Assembly: GCF_001748085.1 (NCBI RefSeq)
Contig: NZ_BBZK01000014.1
Span: 1 to 64,000, forward strand
DNA length: 64,000 bases
Source: Streptomyces sp. TP-A0874
Lineage (GTDB): Bacteria > Actinomycetota > Actinomycetes > Streptomycetales > Streptomycetaceae
Direction: 5' to 3'
Every line of letters starts with the position of its first letter. Within the stretch, counting starts at the first letter, position 1. The translations under genes and the position numbers were made by a program. Positions 34,921-43,581 of this stretch are shown one piece after another. The notes below the pieces were generated by a model. The model was not told the origin of the DNA. It saw only the letters and a program-made list of their open reading frames with translations, and searched no databases.

Positions 34921-36579
34921 ATGCCCAGCCGAGGCCGAGAGGTCGTGGAAACTCAGCGAGGGGCCGAGGACGGCGCGGGGGCAGACGCCGCCGGGGCCCC
35001 GATGGCGTGGGCCGAACTCGTGGACCACGCGCCGGACGGACTCGCCGTGATCGACGAGGACGGCCGTTTCGTACAGCTCAACGCCGCCGCCGTCGCCCTC
35101 TGCGCCCGCCCGGCCGAAGCCCTGATCGGCAGGCCGGCGCCGTTCGACGTCGCCCGGGGTTCCTCGTCCGACGCGCTCGGCCTGCTCGACGACGGTGGGG
35201 CCGAGCAGGTGTGCACCTGGGCCCCCGCGGCCGGGGTCGGCCGCAAGTTCGCCTACCGGACGCGGACCCTGCCGGGAGATCCCGCCCGCGCTGTCGTGGC
35301 GTTCCGCGACGTCAGCGGGGAGCACCACCGGCAGCGCCGGGTCGCGGCCATCGCCCGGACCGCGGCCAAACTGGCCTCGGACGGCTCGATCGCCACCCTC
35401 CTGGACGCGCTCGCCCAGGAGGTGCTCCGCACCGACATGCTCGCCGGGGTGCAGATCCTCATCCTCGACGAGTCCGGCGAAAGCCTGCAGATCATGGGGT
35501 CGGCCGGGTTCCCCCACCGGCCCGACTTCTTCGACCTGCTCATGGAGTGCCGGGCCCGCGGGGCGCACCTGCGGATGCTCGACGCCTTCGAGCAGCGGGA
35601 GCCGGTCGTCATCCCGGACCGGGGTGAGGTCATCCAGGCGGACCCCGACTGGGAGCCTCTCCGCGAGCACATGGGCGCGCTGCGCTGGGACTGGTTCGCG
35701 AGCGTCCCACTGCTGATCCGCGGCCGGGCGACGGGCATCATGAACGCCTACTTCGCCCCGGGGCAGGTGGTGGGCCAGCGCACCTTGGAGTTCCTCCAGG
35801 CCATGGCCCACCAGGCCGCCGTGGCGGTGGACTACGTGGCGCTGCTGCGCAACGAGCGGGAGCTGGCCCGGCGCGAGGAGCGTCAACGGCTCGCCCGCGA
35901 CCTGCACGACTCGATCGTGCAGCAGGTGTTCTCCATCGCGATGCAGGCCAAGGTCATGGGGGTGCTCGGTGCCCGCACCGAGACCGTTCCCGCGGACAGC
36001 GTGCGGCGGATCGCCGAGGAGGTGGGGGCGCTGTCGAAGACCGTCCTCACCGACCTGCGGGCGATGGTGCACGAACTCCGGCCCTCGGTCTCCACCCAGC
36101 TCGGACTGGAGGAGGCCGTGCGGTCGCTGGCGGAGAGCACGACCAACCGCACCGGGCTCCGCTTCGACCTCGTCGTCGGCGCGGGGCTGGAGCGGGTCGG
36201 GCCGGAGACGGCGGAGGACGTCTACCGGATCGTCGCCGAGGCCATCCACAACGTCGTCAAACACGCCGAGGCCCGGTGTGTGACGCTCCGGATGGGAGTG
36301 CGGGAGCACAGCCTGGTGGTGATGGTGGCGGACGACGGCAGGGGCATGCCCCCGGCGGAGGAACCGGAACCCTCGACGACCGACGGCTACGGGCTGACCA
36401 GCATGCGGGAGCGGGCCGAGCGATGGGGCGGCACGGTGCGGGTCGGCCCCGGGGCGGAGACCGGCACATCGGTCCGCCTGGCCGTCCCGCTCCCGGTCTC
36501 GGTGCCCCGCACCACACCTCCCCGGCCGGAGGACCGGGCGGACGACCCATTGGACTCGAAGGAGGGCGCGACGCCGTGA
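34921..36579 (+). CDS. Soluble PAS-GAF sensor histidine kinase (HisKA_3)
   Basis: 552 residues from ATG 34921 behind GGAGGAGG; upstream in-frame sequence is not protein-like. Order: PAS domain (~30-140, DHAPDGLAVIDEDGRFVQLNAAAVAL), GAF domain (~160-315), HisKA_3 with phospho-acceptor His329 (RDLHDSIVQQVFSIAMQ), and HATPase_c (AIHNVVKHAEA, then VADDGRGM, GLTSMRERAE). No membrane helix is present, so it senses something in the cytosol. It overlaps its response regulator by GTGA. Its position inside the catabolic island suggests it senses an aromatic acid or a pathway product, but this is not shown. Confidence 0.88.
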   Translation: MPSRGREVVETQRGAEDGAGADAAGAPMAWAELVDHAPDGLAVIDEDGRFVQLNAAAVALCARPAEALIGRPAPFDVARGSSSDALGLLDDGGAEQVCTWAPAAGVGRKFAYRTRTLPGDPARAVVAFRDVSGEHHRQRRVAAIARTAAKLASDGSIATLLDALAQEVLRTDMLAGVQILILDESGESLQIMGSAGFPHRPDFFDLLMECRARGAHLRMLDAFEQREPVVIPDRGEVIQADPDWEPLREHMGALRWDWFASVPLLIRGRATGIMNAYFAPGQVVGQRTLEFLQAMAHQAAVAVDYVALLRNERELARREERQRLARDLHDSIVQQVFSIAMQAKVMGVLGARTETVPADSVRRIAEEVGALSKTVLTDLRAMVHELRPSVSTQLGLEEAVRSLAESTTNRTGLRFDLVVGAGLERVGPETAEDVYRIVAEAIHNVVKHAEARCVTLRMGVREHSLVVMVADDGRGMPPAEEPEPSTTDGYGLTSMRERAERWGGTVRVGPGAETGTSVRLAVPLPVSVPRTTPPRPEDRADDPLDSKEGATP

Positions 36580-37277
36580 ACACCCCCACCCCGTCGGCCG
36601 CGGAGCCGACGAAGGAACCGACGGCCCAGATCCGCGTGATGATCGTGGACGACCACGCGGTGGTCCGCCGCGGCATCCGTGCCTACCTGGAGGTGCTGGA
36701 CGATCTCCAGGTCGCCGCGGAGGCCGCCAACGGGCAGGAGGCCCTCGACCGGCTGCAGGAGATGTCCGTCCGCGGCGAGCTGCCGGACGTCGTCCTCATC
36801 GATCTGCTGATGCCCAAGATGGACGGGGTGGCGGCGACCGCCCACATCACCCGGAACCATCCGGGCGTCAAGGTCGTGGTGCTGACCAGCTTCGGGGAGA
36901 TGGAGCGCGTGCACGCGGCCCTGGCCAACGGCGCGTCGGGCTACCTGCTCAAGGACGCCGAACCGCACGAGGTCGTCGCCGCGCTGCGGGCGGCGACGCG
37001 CGGGGACGTCTTCCTGCATCCCTCGGTGGCCCGCCGGCTGACCCAGGAGATCGTCTCCCCGCCCACCGGGCTGAGCACTCTGACCAACCGCGAGCGGGAC
37101 GTCCTCACCCTGGTCGCCCAGGGCTGCTCCAACCAGGAGATCGCGGACGAGTTGGTGATCAGCGAGCGGACCGCCCGGACACATGTCAGCAACGTGCTGC
37201 GCAAGCTCCAGCTGACCTCCCGGACGCAGGCCGCCCTCGTAGCCGTCCACGAGGGTCTCGTGCCGCAGCAGCAGTAG
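36576..37277 (+). CDS. NarL/LuxR-type response regulator
   Basis: 233 residues, GTG 36576 overlapping the kinase stop. Receiver with Asp76 (VVLIDLLMPKMDG) and Lys in LLKDAEPHEV. The C-terminal LuxR helix-turn-helix is LTNRERDVLTLVAQGCSNQEIADELVISERTARTHVSNVL. Pairs with the upstream soluble kinase. Together with the GntR protein it is one of two candidates for the factor reading the TACGTCANNTGTC sites. A strong terminator follows. Confidence 0.9.
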   Translation: MNTPTPSAAEPTKEPTAQIRVMIVDDHAVVRRGIRAYLEVLDDLQVAAEAANGQEALDRLQEMSVRGELPDVVLIDLLMPKMDGVAATAHITRNHPGVKVVVLTSFGEMERVHAALANGASGYLLKDAEPHEVVAALRAATRGDVFLHPSVARRLTQEIVSPPTGLSTLTNRERDVLTLVAQGCSNQEIADELVISERTARTHVSNVLRKLQLTSRTQAALVAVHEGLVPQQQ

Positions 37278-37298
37278 CGGGGCGGATCGGCGGTCACG

Positions 37299-37338
37299 GG
37301 TGAGGGCGGCCGGCGTCGACACGCCGGCCGCCCTCACC
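37299..37338. terminator. Terminator between the response regulator and ligM
   Basis: GGTGAGGGCGGCCGGCGT pairs perfectly over 18 bp with ACGCCGGCCGCCCTCACC around CGAC. It lies between convergent genes. Confidence 0.8.
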
Positions 37339-37406
37339 TTGGACGGTCCCCGCCTCCGGCGGCAGGGGTTCGCGGGTACGCCGCGCGGGCCCCGCCGCCC
37401 GGAGTG

Positions 37407-38807
37407 TCAGGCGGTGCCGGCCGTGCGCCAGCCGGGCTGGTAGCTGTCGCGGGCCATGGCGGTGTAAGGCGTCGGGCTCACTATCGCCCGCACCTCGAAC
37501 TGCTCGTGCGGCTGCACCGTCGTCTTCTTCGAGCCGCCGTCCGGCTCACCCCAGACGACCTTGACCTCGGCGCCCAGCGGCACCTCCGGGTTGACGGTGG
37601 CCAGCGACAGCGCCTTGCGCTCGTTGGCGCTGTAGCCGGTGAACAGCGAGAGGCCGACGGTGTTGCCGTCCGCGTCCTGCACCGCGTCGTAGTTCGACGA
37701 GCCGTAGTTGGCGTTCGGCAGGTCGAAGAACTGGTAGCCGGGGCCCTCCTGGACCGGGGAGGCCAGCAGCTTGGAGACGTCCTCGGTGTTCCACTCCAGG
37801 GTGACCTTGCGGCGCTGGGTCGCGGGGTCGATGGCCTCCAGGGCGCTGCGGCCCACGAAGTCGTGGTCGAACTTCACGAAGCTGCCGTAGCCGAGCTCCC
37901 AGGGGTTGAGGTAGTAGTCCTCGATGTTCTCGGAGACGAAGCTGCCGGCGAGGGCGTTGACCGCCTCGTAGCTGTCCGCACCCAGCCACTCGCGGTACGG
38001 ACGCAGTTCCTCGCTGGAGTAGACGGCGGGCAGCGGCGAGGGGATCCAGCCCGACTCCAGGGTGTTGCAGGAGTAGGCGCGGCAGCCGGCCGGCTCCAGC
38101 CCGAACTCCCGACCGGCCTCCAGGATCGCGTCCCGGACCTTGTCGTAGCTCTCGTACGGGCCCCAGATCTCCAGGCCCGGAGCTCCGGCCATACCGTGGC
38201 GGAGGGTGCGGATCCGCTCACCGGCGATGTTCATGTAGCCCATCCGGAAGAACTTCACCTTGTCGACCGGACCGCCGTTGACCTTCTCGATGACGTCCCA
38301 GGCCAGCGGGCCCTGGATCTGGAAGCGCCAGACGTCCCGGGTCACCTGCTTGCCGTACGGGCGGGAGGGCGAGCGGTCGTCCTGGCGGATGTCGACGTTG
38401 TACCCGCGGCCGCCCTTGTACGTCAGCCAGTTGGCGACGGGTGCTCGGCCGACGAAGACGAACTCCTCCTCGGCGAGGCGGAAGAGGATGCCGTCACCGA
38501 TCACCCCGCCCTCCGGGGAGACCGGGACGAACTGCTTGGCCGAGTCGACGGGGAAGTTGGCCGTGCTGTTGATGCCGGTGTCGGTGAACAGCTTCAGGGC
38601 GTCCGGGCCCGAGACCCACAGGTTGACCATGTGGTGGGACTGGTCGAACAGCACCGCGGTCTTCTGCCAGGCGGTGACCTCGCGGCGGAAGTTGGTGAAC
38701 TCGGCCGGTACAACCGGATAGATGTACGCCCCGAGCTGGGAGTTGCGCAGGAGTTCCACCGTGTTGCCCGACCGGTCCAACACGTCCTGCAGGTTCTTGG
38801 CGCTCAT
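37407..38807 (-). CDS. ligM: THF-dependent aromatic O-demethylase (LigM/DesA type)
   Basis: 466 residues from ATG 38807 (MSAKNLQDVLDRSGNTVELLRN), close to the 471 of Sphingobium LigM. It belongs to the GcvT-like aminomethyltransferase family: N-terminal FDQSHHMVNLWVSGPDALKLF, folate-domain motifs RHGMAGAPGLEIWGP and YSCNTLESGWIPSPLPA, then a C-terminal barrel. LigM transfers the methyl group of vanillate or 3-O-methylgallate to THF, giving protocatechuate or gallate plus 5-methyl-THF; DesA does this for syringate. Which substrate applies here cannot be told. It diverges from ligAB over a 409-bp region with two motif copies. Confidence 0.88.
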   Translation of the reverse strand: MSAKNLQDVLDRSGNTVELLRNSQLGAYIYPVVPAEFTNFRREVTAWQKTAVLFDQSHHMVNLWVSGPDALKLFTDTGINSTANFPVDSAKQFVPVSPEGGVIGDGILFRLAEEEFVFVGRAPVANWLTYKGGRGYNVDIRQDDRSPSRPYGKQVTRDVWRFQIQGPLAWDVIEKVNGGPVDKVKFFRMGYMNIAGERIRTLRHGMAGAPGLEIWGPYESYDKVRDAILEAGREFGLEPAGCRAYSCNTLESGWIPSPLPAVYSSEELRPYREWLGADSYEAVNALAGSFVSENIEDYYLNPWELGYGSFVKFDHDFVGRSALEAIDPATQRRKVTLEWNTEDVSKLLASPVQEGPGYQFFDLPNANYGSSNYDAVQDADGNTVGLSLFTGYSANERKALSLATVNPEVPLGAEVKVVWGEPDGGSKKTTVQPHEQFEVRAIVSPTPYTAMARDSYQPGWRTAGTA

Positions 38808-39044
38808 GTGCTATCCGTCCTCACTCACGGTTCCAGGCCACCCGGCCCCAGGCAGGAGCGGCCGTTCCTCGGCTATGTACTGCGATGTCGTTCAGCGATC
38901 TCTCCGCTCGGCGGAGCAGCGCGCTGCTTGCGCGGGCCCGCCGACGGGGCCGGCAGCCATGTGGCTCACGCTAGGGATGTCGGCTGCCGAGCGGCACAGA
39001 GGAATGGCTGGTCCCGGGCGACCGGGCCCGGCCATAGGGGGCGA

Positions 39045-39082
39045 GTCATATGACGTAGCGGCGGCCGGGTACGTCATATGTC
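39045..39082. promoter_or_regulatory. Divergent operator between ligM and ligA: two inverted motif copies
   Basis: CATATGACGTA (39047-39057) and TACGTCATATG (39070-39080) are an exact 11-bp inverted repeat with a 12-base spacer. Each arm is one copy of the island motif. The left copy reads toward ligM and is 71 bp from TAGCGT (38973 to 38968, minus strand). The right copy reads toward ligA and is 70 bp from TACGGT (39153-39158). The rest of 38808-39216 holds no gene. Confidence 0.7.
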
Positions 39083-39216
39083 CCGCGGCGGCCTCGACAG
39101 GAAGCCCGTGCGGTCGCGACGTGTGCGCGATGGCCCGGTGCCGACCGCGCTCTACGGTCGGAAGCGATCGCTGCCGGCCGTGCCCTCGTGCCGAGCCTCG
39201 AGCCAGGGAGCCACCC

Positions 39217-39576
39217 ATGACAAGCCAGAACCGGCTGGACCCACCGGGAACCTACGTCTTCGACGGCCCCACCAGCCGCCGCGGGCACCGCATGAACAAG
39301 CTGTTCATGTCGCTGCGGGAGGAGGCCGCGCGCCAGGACTTCCTGGGCGACGAGGCCGCCTACTGCCGTCGATTCGAATTGTCGCGGGAGCAGACGGACG
39401 CCGTCCTCCGGCGCGACTGGCAGGCGATGCTCGACCTCGGCGGCAGCATCTTCTACATCTACAAGCTCGCGATGATGGACGGGCTGTCCATGCAGTACCT
39501 CGGCGGTGTCTTCACCGGCATGTCCGAGGCGGATTTCAAGGCAGCGATGCTGGCGGGAGGACGGACCGATGTCTGA
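39217..39576 (+). CDS. ligA: Protocatechuate 4,5-dioxygenase alpha subunit
   Basis: 119 residues, ATG 39217. The small helical subunit of class III extradiol dioxygenases: RGHRMNKLFMSLREEAARQDFLGDEAAY and AMLDLGGSIFYIYKLAMMDGLSMQYLGG match LigA of Sphingobium, which is 139 residues; the shortfall is at both ends. It has no metal site and covers the beta-subunit active site. Overlaps ligB by eight bases. Meta 4,5-cleavage is unusual for Streptomyces, which normally use protocatechuate 3,4-cleavage. Confidence 0.88.
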   Translation: MTSQNRLDPPGTYVFDGPTSRRGHRMNKLFMSLREEAARQDFLGDEAAYCRRFELSREQTDAVLRRDWQAMLDLGGSIFYIYKLAMMDGLSMQYLGGVFTGMSEADFKAAMLAGGRTDV

Positions 39577-40417
39577 GGTGATCTGGGGGCTGGCCACATC
39601 GCACGTCCCCTCCATCGGGGCGGCCATGGACCGCGGCATGACGGCGGACCCGGTCTGGGCCCCGCTGTTCGAGGGTTACCGGCCCGCCCGCGAGTGGCTG
39701 GCGCGGAACAAGCCCGATGTCGCCATCCTGGTCTACAACGACCACGCCAACGGTGTCGACATGGACGTGGTGCCCACCTTCGCCATCGGCACGGCCGAGG
39801 AGTACCGGGTCGCCGACGAGGGCTTCGGCCGCCGTCCGGTGCCCGACATCAAGGGCGATCCCGAGTTCTCCTTCCATCTGCTCCAGCAGCTGATGGACGA
39901 GGGCTTCGACATGACCGTCTTCCAGGAGCTGGACGTCGACCACGGCTTCACCGTCCCGCTGTCGGTCTGGACTCCGGAACCGGGCGACGCCTGGCCCTGC
40001 CCGGTCATCCCCATCATGGTCAACGTCATCCAGTACCCGCAGCCGACGGCCGCGCGCTGCTACGCCCTCGGCAAGGCGCTGGGGCGGGCGATCTCCTCCT
40101 ACGCGGGGGCCGGGACCGTGGGCGTCCTCGGTACCGGCGGAATGTCGCACCAGCTGGCGGGCGCACGCGCCGGGTTCATCAACCCCGAGTTCGACCACAT
40201 GTTCCTCGAGGCCATCGAGAAGGACCCGGAGAAGCTCGCCGCGCTCAGCCGCGAGGACTACATCCGCGAGGCCGGCGCCGAGGGCATCGAACTGATCATG
40301 TGGCTCGTGATGCGGGGCGCGATGAACGAGCAGGTGCGCAAGGTCCACTCGGCCTACCACGTGCCGGCCTCGAACACGGCTGCCGGACTGGCCCTGTTCG
40401 ACAACCGCACGGACTGA
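39569..40417 (+). CDS. ligB: Protocatechuate/gallate 4,5-dioxygenase beta subunit
   Basis: 282 residues, ATG 39569. Iron ligands as in Sphingobium LigB: His12 (ATSHVPSIG), His59 (LVYNDHANG) and a Glu in the EAGAEGIELIMWLVMRGAM stretch. The catalytic His lies in GTGGMSHQLAGARAGFINPEFD. It opens the ring of protocatechuate, gallate or 3-O-methylgallate between C4 and C5 using Fe2+ and O2. The products would be carboxyhydroxymuconate semialdehyde, oxalomesaconate or pyrone dicarboxylate, respectively. The galB gene nearby favours a route through oxalomesaconate. Confidence 0.9.
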   Translation: MSEVIWGLATSHVPSIGAAMDRGMTADPVWAPLFEGYRPAREWLARNKPDVAILVYNDHANGVDMDVVPTFAIGTAEEYRVADEGFGRRPVPDIKGDPEFSFHLLQQLMDEGFDMTVFQELDVDHGFTVPLSVWTPEPGDAWPCPVIPIMVNVIQYPQPTAARCYALGKALGRAISSYAGAGTVGVLGTGGMSHQLAGARAGFINPEFDHMFLEAIEKDPEKLAALSREDYIREAGAEGIELIMWLVMRGAMNEQVRKVHSAYHVPASNTAAGLALFDNRTD

Positions 40418-40461
40418 CCGGCGCGGTACCGACCCGCACGCCAGCACGAGGAGTGGCAGCG

Positions 40462-41367
40462 ATGTCCGTCCAGACGACCGCCCCGGCAGCCTCCGGTGCA
40501 CGCACCGGGTGCGCCGGGCAGTGCGTGGTGATGGGTGTCCTCAACGTCACCCCCGACTCGTTCTCGGACGGGGGCCGGTACGCCACCACCGCGTCCGCGG
40601 TGGAGCACGGTCTGGCGCTGCGGGCGGCCGGCGCCGACTACGTGGACGTGGGCGGCGAGTCCACCCGGCCCGGCGCCGAACGGGTCGACGTGGCCACCGA
40701 GACCCGGCGGATACTCCCGGTCGTCGCCGAGCTGGCGGCGGCCGGGGTGGCGATCAGCGTCGACACCACCCGTGCCTCCGTGGCCGAGGCCGCGATCGAC
40801 GCGGGTGCGGTGCTGGTCAACGATGTGAGCGGCGGCCTCGCCGACCCGCTGATGGCCCGGCTGGTCGCACGGACCGGGGTGGACTGGGTGCTCAACCACT
40901 CGCGCGGTACCAGCCGGGACATGTACGCCGCAGCCGTGTACGAGGACGTCGTCGGCGAGGTCTGCGCCGAACTCCTGGAGCGGGTGGACGCCGCGGTGGC
41001 GGCCGGCGTGGATCCCGGGCAGCTGATCCTCGACCCGGGGCTGGGTTTCGCCAAACGGGCCGAGCACAACTGGGAACTCCTGGCCCGCCTCGACGCCCTG
41101 CGGACGCTCGGCCTCCCCGTGCTGGTGGGGGCCTCCCGCAAGCGGTTCCTCGCCTCGGTGCTGACCGGGGACGAGGGAGCGCGGGCCGCCGACCGGCGGG
41201 ACGCGGCGACCCTGGCGACCACCGTCATGGCGGCCCAGGCCGGTGCCTGGGGCGTCCGGGTGCACGATGTCGCCTCGTCGGCCGACGCCGTCCGCGTGGT
41301 GTCGACCGTGGGGCAGACCGCTCGCCGCCGTCATGCGGTTCGCCGGTTGACCGGCCCGGCTCGTTGA
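40462..41367 (+). CDS. folP: Dihydropteroate synthase, catabolic-operon copy
   Basis: 301 residues, ATG 40462 behind GAGGAG. All DHPS blocks are present: MGVLNVTPDSFSDGG, GGESTRPGAE, ISVDTTRASVAEAA, VLVNDVSGG, ILDPGLGFAKRAEHNW, GASRKRFLASV and RVHDV at the C-terminus. It joins p-aminobenzoate to the pterin diphosphate to make dihydropteroate. It lies 44 bp behind ligB in the same direction, in an operon with no other folate-synthesis gene. I infer an accessory copy that raises the folate pool for LigM; the housekeeping folP should be elsewhere. Confidence 0.9.
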   Translation: MSVQTTAPAASGARTGCAGQCVVMGVLNVTPDSFSDGGRYATTASAVEHGLALRAAGADYVDVGGESTRPGAERVDVATETRRILPVVAELAAAGVAISVDTTRASVAEAAIDAGAVLVNDVSGGLADPLMARLVARTGVDWVLNHSRGTSRDMYAAAVYEDVVGEVCAELLERVDAAVAAGVDPGQLILDPGLGFAKRAEHNWELLARLDALRTLGLPVLVGASRKRFLASVLTGDEGARAADRRDAATLATTVMAAQAGAWGVRVHDVASSADAVRVVSTVGQTARRRHAVRRLTGPAR

Positions 41368-41527
41368 GGGACCGCTGCCCTGGACGAACCGGAACACGGT
41401 CGCCGATGTCGAGCGCGCACCGTACTCGGTCCTTCGAGCACGCACCATGCCGGTGGCCCCGCCCGGACGCCGTCCAGCCCCAGCGTGCCGCGGGGGGACG
41501 CTGGAGCTCGACGCCCGGGGCCGGACT

Positions 41528-42304
41528 TCAGTGCAGCAGCCCGCCGCCGTCGCAGACGATCGACTGGCCGGTGATCAGACGCCCGTCCGGAGAGGCGAGG
41601 AAGGCGACGAGACCGGCGAAGTCCTCGCCGGTCACGAACTCCTGGATCGCCTGGCGCGCCATGGTCCGGGCGAAGACCTCGTCGTCGGAGTGCGCGCGGG
41701 TTCCGGGCGTGGCCACCTGCGCGGGCAGCACGGCGTTGACGGCGATGCCGTGCTCGCCGAGCTCGCGCGCCATCACCCGGACCATGCCGATCAGGGCACC
41801 CTTGCTGGCGATGTAGGCGATACGTCCGGGTTCTCCGGTGAAGAAGGTCCGGGAGGCGACGTTCACCACCCGCCCCCGGTGCGGGCTGTCCCGCAGGTGG
41901 GGAAAGCATGCCTGCACCATCAGTAGAGGGCCCACGGCGTTGACGTCGAAGTAGCGGTGCAGTTCCGCCGGTTCGGCGTCCAGCAGACTGCTCCTCCCGG
42001 AGAGCAGTCCGGCGTTGTTCACCAGGACGTCCGGACCGCCGAGCCGTTCGGCCACCTCCCGAACCGTGGTCCGGACGGCGTCGGCGTCGGTGACGTCGCA
42101 GGTCCAGGGCGTGATGGAGCCGCTCAGGCCGGTGTCGACCGGCTCGCCGGCCTCCGCGATGTCGAGTGCGGCGACCGCCGCACCCTCGGCGGCGAGGCGG
42201 TGCGCGATCGCCCGCCCCAGCCCGCCGGCGGCTCCAGTCACCACGGCGACCCTGCCGGTGAGACGGGCGGTGGCCGTCCCCTCGCGCCGGGATGCCGTGT
42301 CCAT
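41528..42304 (-). CDS. SDR-family dehydrogenase
   Basis: 258 residues, ATG 42304 overlapping the stop of the isomerase-like gene. NAD(P) motif TGAAGGLGRAIA, NNAG strand (VLVNNAGLL), and the catalytic Ser-Tyr-Lys as NVASRTFF and YIASKGAL. Classical cytosolic SDR. It is last in the galB operon. It could oxidise a ring-cleavage aldehyde or an alcohol side chain, but the standard CHMS dehydrogenase LigC is of another family, so no step is assigned. Confidence 0.82.
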   Translation of the reverse strand: MDTASRREGTATARLTGRVAVVTGAAGGLGRAIAHRLAAEGAAVAALDIAEAGEPVDTGLSGSITPWTCDVTDADAVRTTVREVAERLGGPDVLVNNAGLLSGRSSLLDAEPAELHRYFDVNAVGPLLMVQACFPHLRDSPHRGRVVNVASRTFFTGEPGRIAYIASKGALIGMVRVMARELGEHGIAVNAVLPAQVATPGTRAHSDDEVFARTMARQAIQEFVTGEDFAGLVAFLASPDGRLITGQSIVCDGGGLLH

Positions 42305-42579
42305 CACTTCTCCTGCGGGTGGGTGGCGAGCGCTTCCACGGTGACGTCCATCCACTTCCACATGGGGAGCGAGGTCAGCGCCTCGTGCAGTGCGGCCGGG
42401 TCATCGGCCTCGTAGAGGCCGACGGTCGCGTTGCGGCCCGGGACCCGCCACAGCCGCTTCAGGATGCCGGCCTCGCGCAGCTCCATCGCGCGCTCCCGCT
42501 CGCCCCGGCGCAGGTCTTCGCGGACCTCCACCGGGGTGTCGTTCGGCAACAGGTTCTCGGTACGGACGAGGAACTCCAC
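42304..42579 (-). CDS. Muconolactone-isomerase-like protein
   Basis: 91 residues, GTG 42579 (VEFLVRTENLLPND). A ferredoxin-like single domain with the length and pattern of muconolactone delta-isomerase (CatC): the ERERAMELREAGILKRLWRVPGR block and WKWMDVTVEALATHP at the end. True CatC acts in the catechol ortho pathway, of which no other gene is here. Within the galB operon it may tautomerise a ring-cleavage product such as oxalomesaconate; this is a guess from context. Confidence 0.78.
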   Translation of the reverse strand: MEFLVRTENLLPNDTPVEVREDLRRGERERAMELREAGILKRLWRVPGRNATVGLYEADDPAALHEALTSLPMWKWMDVTVEALATHPQEK

Positions 42580-42697
42580 GTCGTTGTCCTCCTTGCTTCC
42601 GCGGCGCACGGCCGCGCTCGCCGGTGTCCGCGGCGCCGGGCCGCGGTCGTGCTGGGCCCGCGGCCGCAGCCACGGGCGGTCCTCCGGTCGCGGGCGC

Positions 42698-43405
42698 TCA
42701 GGCCGCGGCGACGTCGAGCAGCAGCCCGGCCAGTTCCCCGGGTGCGGTGACCATGGCCTCGTGCCCGGTGGCGATCTCGTGGACCGGCCATCCCCGGGCG
42801 GCGGCACGCTCGGCTTGCGGGGTGAACACCCGCATCCAGTCCACGCATTCGATGAAGACGGCCGGCACCTGCTCCGCACCCCCGGTGAGCCGCAGCGGCT
42901 CGGTGTAGGTCAGCCAGGGGTGCGGGGTCAGCCGGGGCGTGAGCCAGTCGAGGTCGGCCTGTTCGGTCACCCCGAGCTTCTCGAGCGGCCGTACCGGCAC
43001 CAGCCAGCCGAACCCCGGCCCGGAGACGGCCTCCCGGTAGTGCCCGGCCACCGTCTCGGGGAGCAGGTCGATCGCGGCGTCGCCGTCATCTCCCACGAAG
43101 GCGTCGAGGTGGATCCGTTTGGCCAGCCGGCCCGGCACGCGGTCGGCGACGCCGGTGACGACCTGGCCCGCGTAACTGTGCCCGACCAGGACGACGTCCC
43201 GGGCGTCGTGCGCCTCCAGCAGCGCGACCACGTCCTGGATGTGCGTCTCCAGCCCCACCTGGGGGTTCAGCAGGTGGGCCCGGTCGCTGAGACCGGTGAA
43301 GGTGGGGGTGTGCACCTCGTGCCCGGCGGCGCGCAGCGCCGGGACGACGCGCTGCCAGGCCCACCCGCCGTGCCAGGCGCCGTGAAGGAGGACGAACGTA
43401 CTCAT
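42698..43405 (-). CDS. Alpha/beta hydrolase
   Basis: 235 residues, ATG 43405. Oxyanion-hole motif LLHGAWHGGWAW near the N-terminus, nucleophile elbow GHSYAG (Ser ~82), acid and His expected in FIECVDWM and the C-terminal GHEAM. It resembles small esterases such as salicylate-ester or lactone hydrolases. In this operon it may cleave an aromatic ester or a pyrone/lactone intermediate; the usual pyrone-dicarboxylate hydrolase LigI is an amidohydrolase, so this would be a non-homologous replacement. Confidence 0.82.
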   Translation of the reverse strand: MSTFVLLHGAWHGGWAWQRVVPALRAAGHEVHTPTFTGLSDRAHLLNPQVGLETHIQDVVALLEAHDARDVVLVGHSYAGQVVTGVADRVPGRLAKRIHLDAFVGDDGDAAIDLLPETVAGHYREAVSGPGFGWLVPVRPLEKLGVTEQADLDWLTPRLTPHPWLTYTEPLRLTGGAEQVPAVFIECVDWMRVFTPQAERAAARGWPVHEIATGHEAMVTAPGELAGLLLDVAAA

Positions 43406-43503
43406 GGAAGGACCTTTCGGTGGCTGCGGTCGCGGCGGCTGCGGTCCGGTTGGGCTCTTGTCGTGGGGGCCGGGCCGGAGCGGGCCGCGTCTGGTGTCGG
43501 GAA

Positions 43504-43539
43504 GGTGGCCACCCCCTCGGCGAGAGCGGGGTGGCCACC
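43504..43539 (-). other. Hairpin within the galB operon
   Basis: GGTGGCCACCCC pairs with GGGGTGGCCACC around a 12-base loop, between galB (ending 43582) and the hydrolase gene (starting 43405). It could be a partial terminator or an RNA-processing site that sets different levels of GalB and the downstream proteins. Confidence 0.45.
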
Positions 43540-43581
43540 TGCGGGCAGGGGCCGCCGTCGTTACGGGCGGTCACCCGCGGG

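Noticed and set aside
37404..39053. 549-residue open frame antisense to ligM, and similar long frames at 17940-19973, 11462-13816 and 3540-4904 on the plus strand
   Set aside because: They are mirror frames of real minus-strand genes in GC-rich DNA: low-complexity Gly/Ala/Val/Arg/Asp/Gln composition, no family motif, and no ribosome site.
42304..42579. A catechol ortho-cleavage (catABC) pathway
   Set aside because: Only a CatC-like protein is present; there is no catechol 1,2-dioxygenase or muconate cycloisomerase, and the neighbours belong to 4,5-cleavage.
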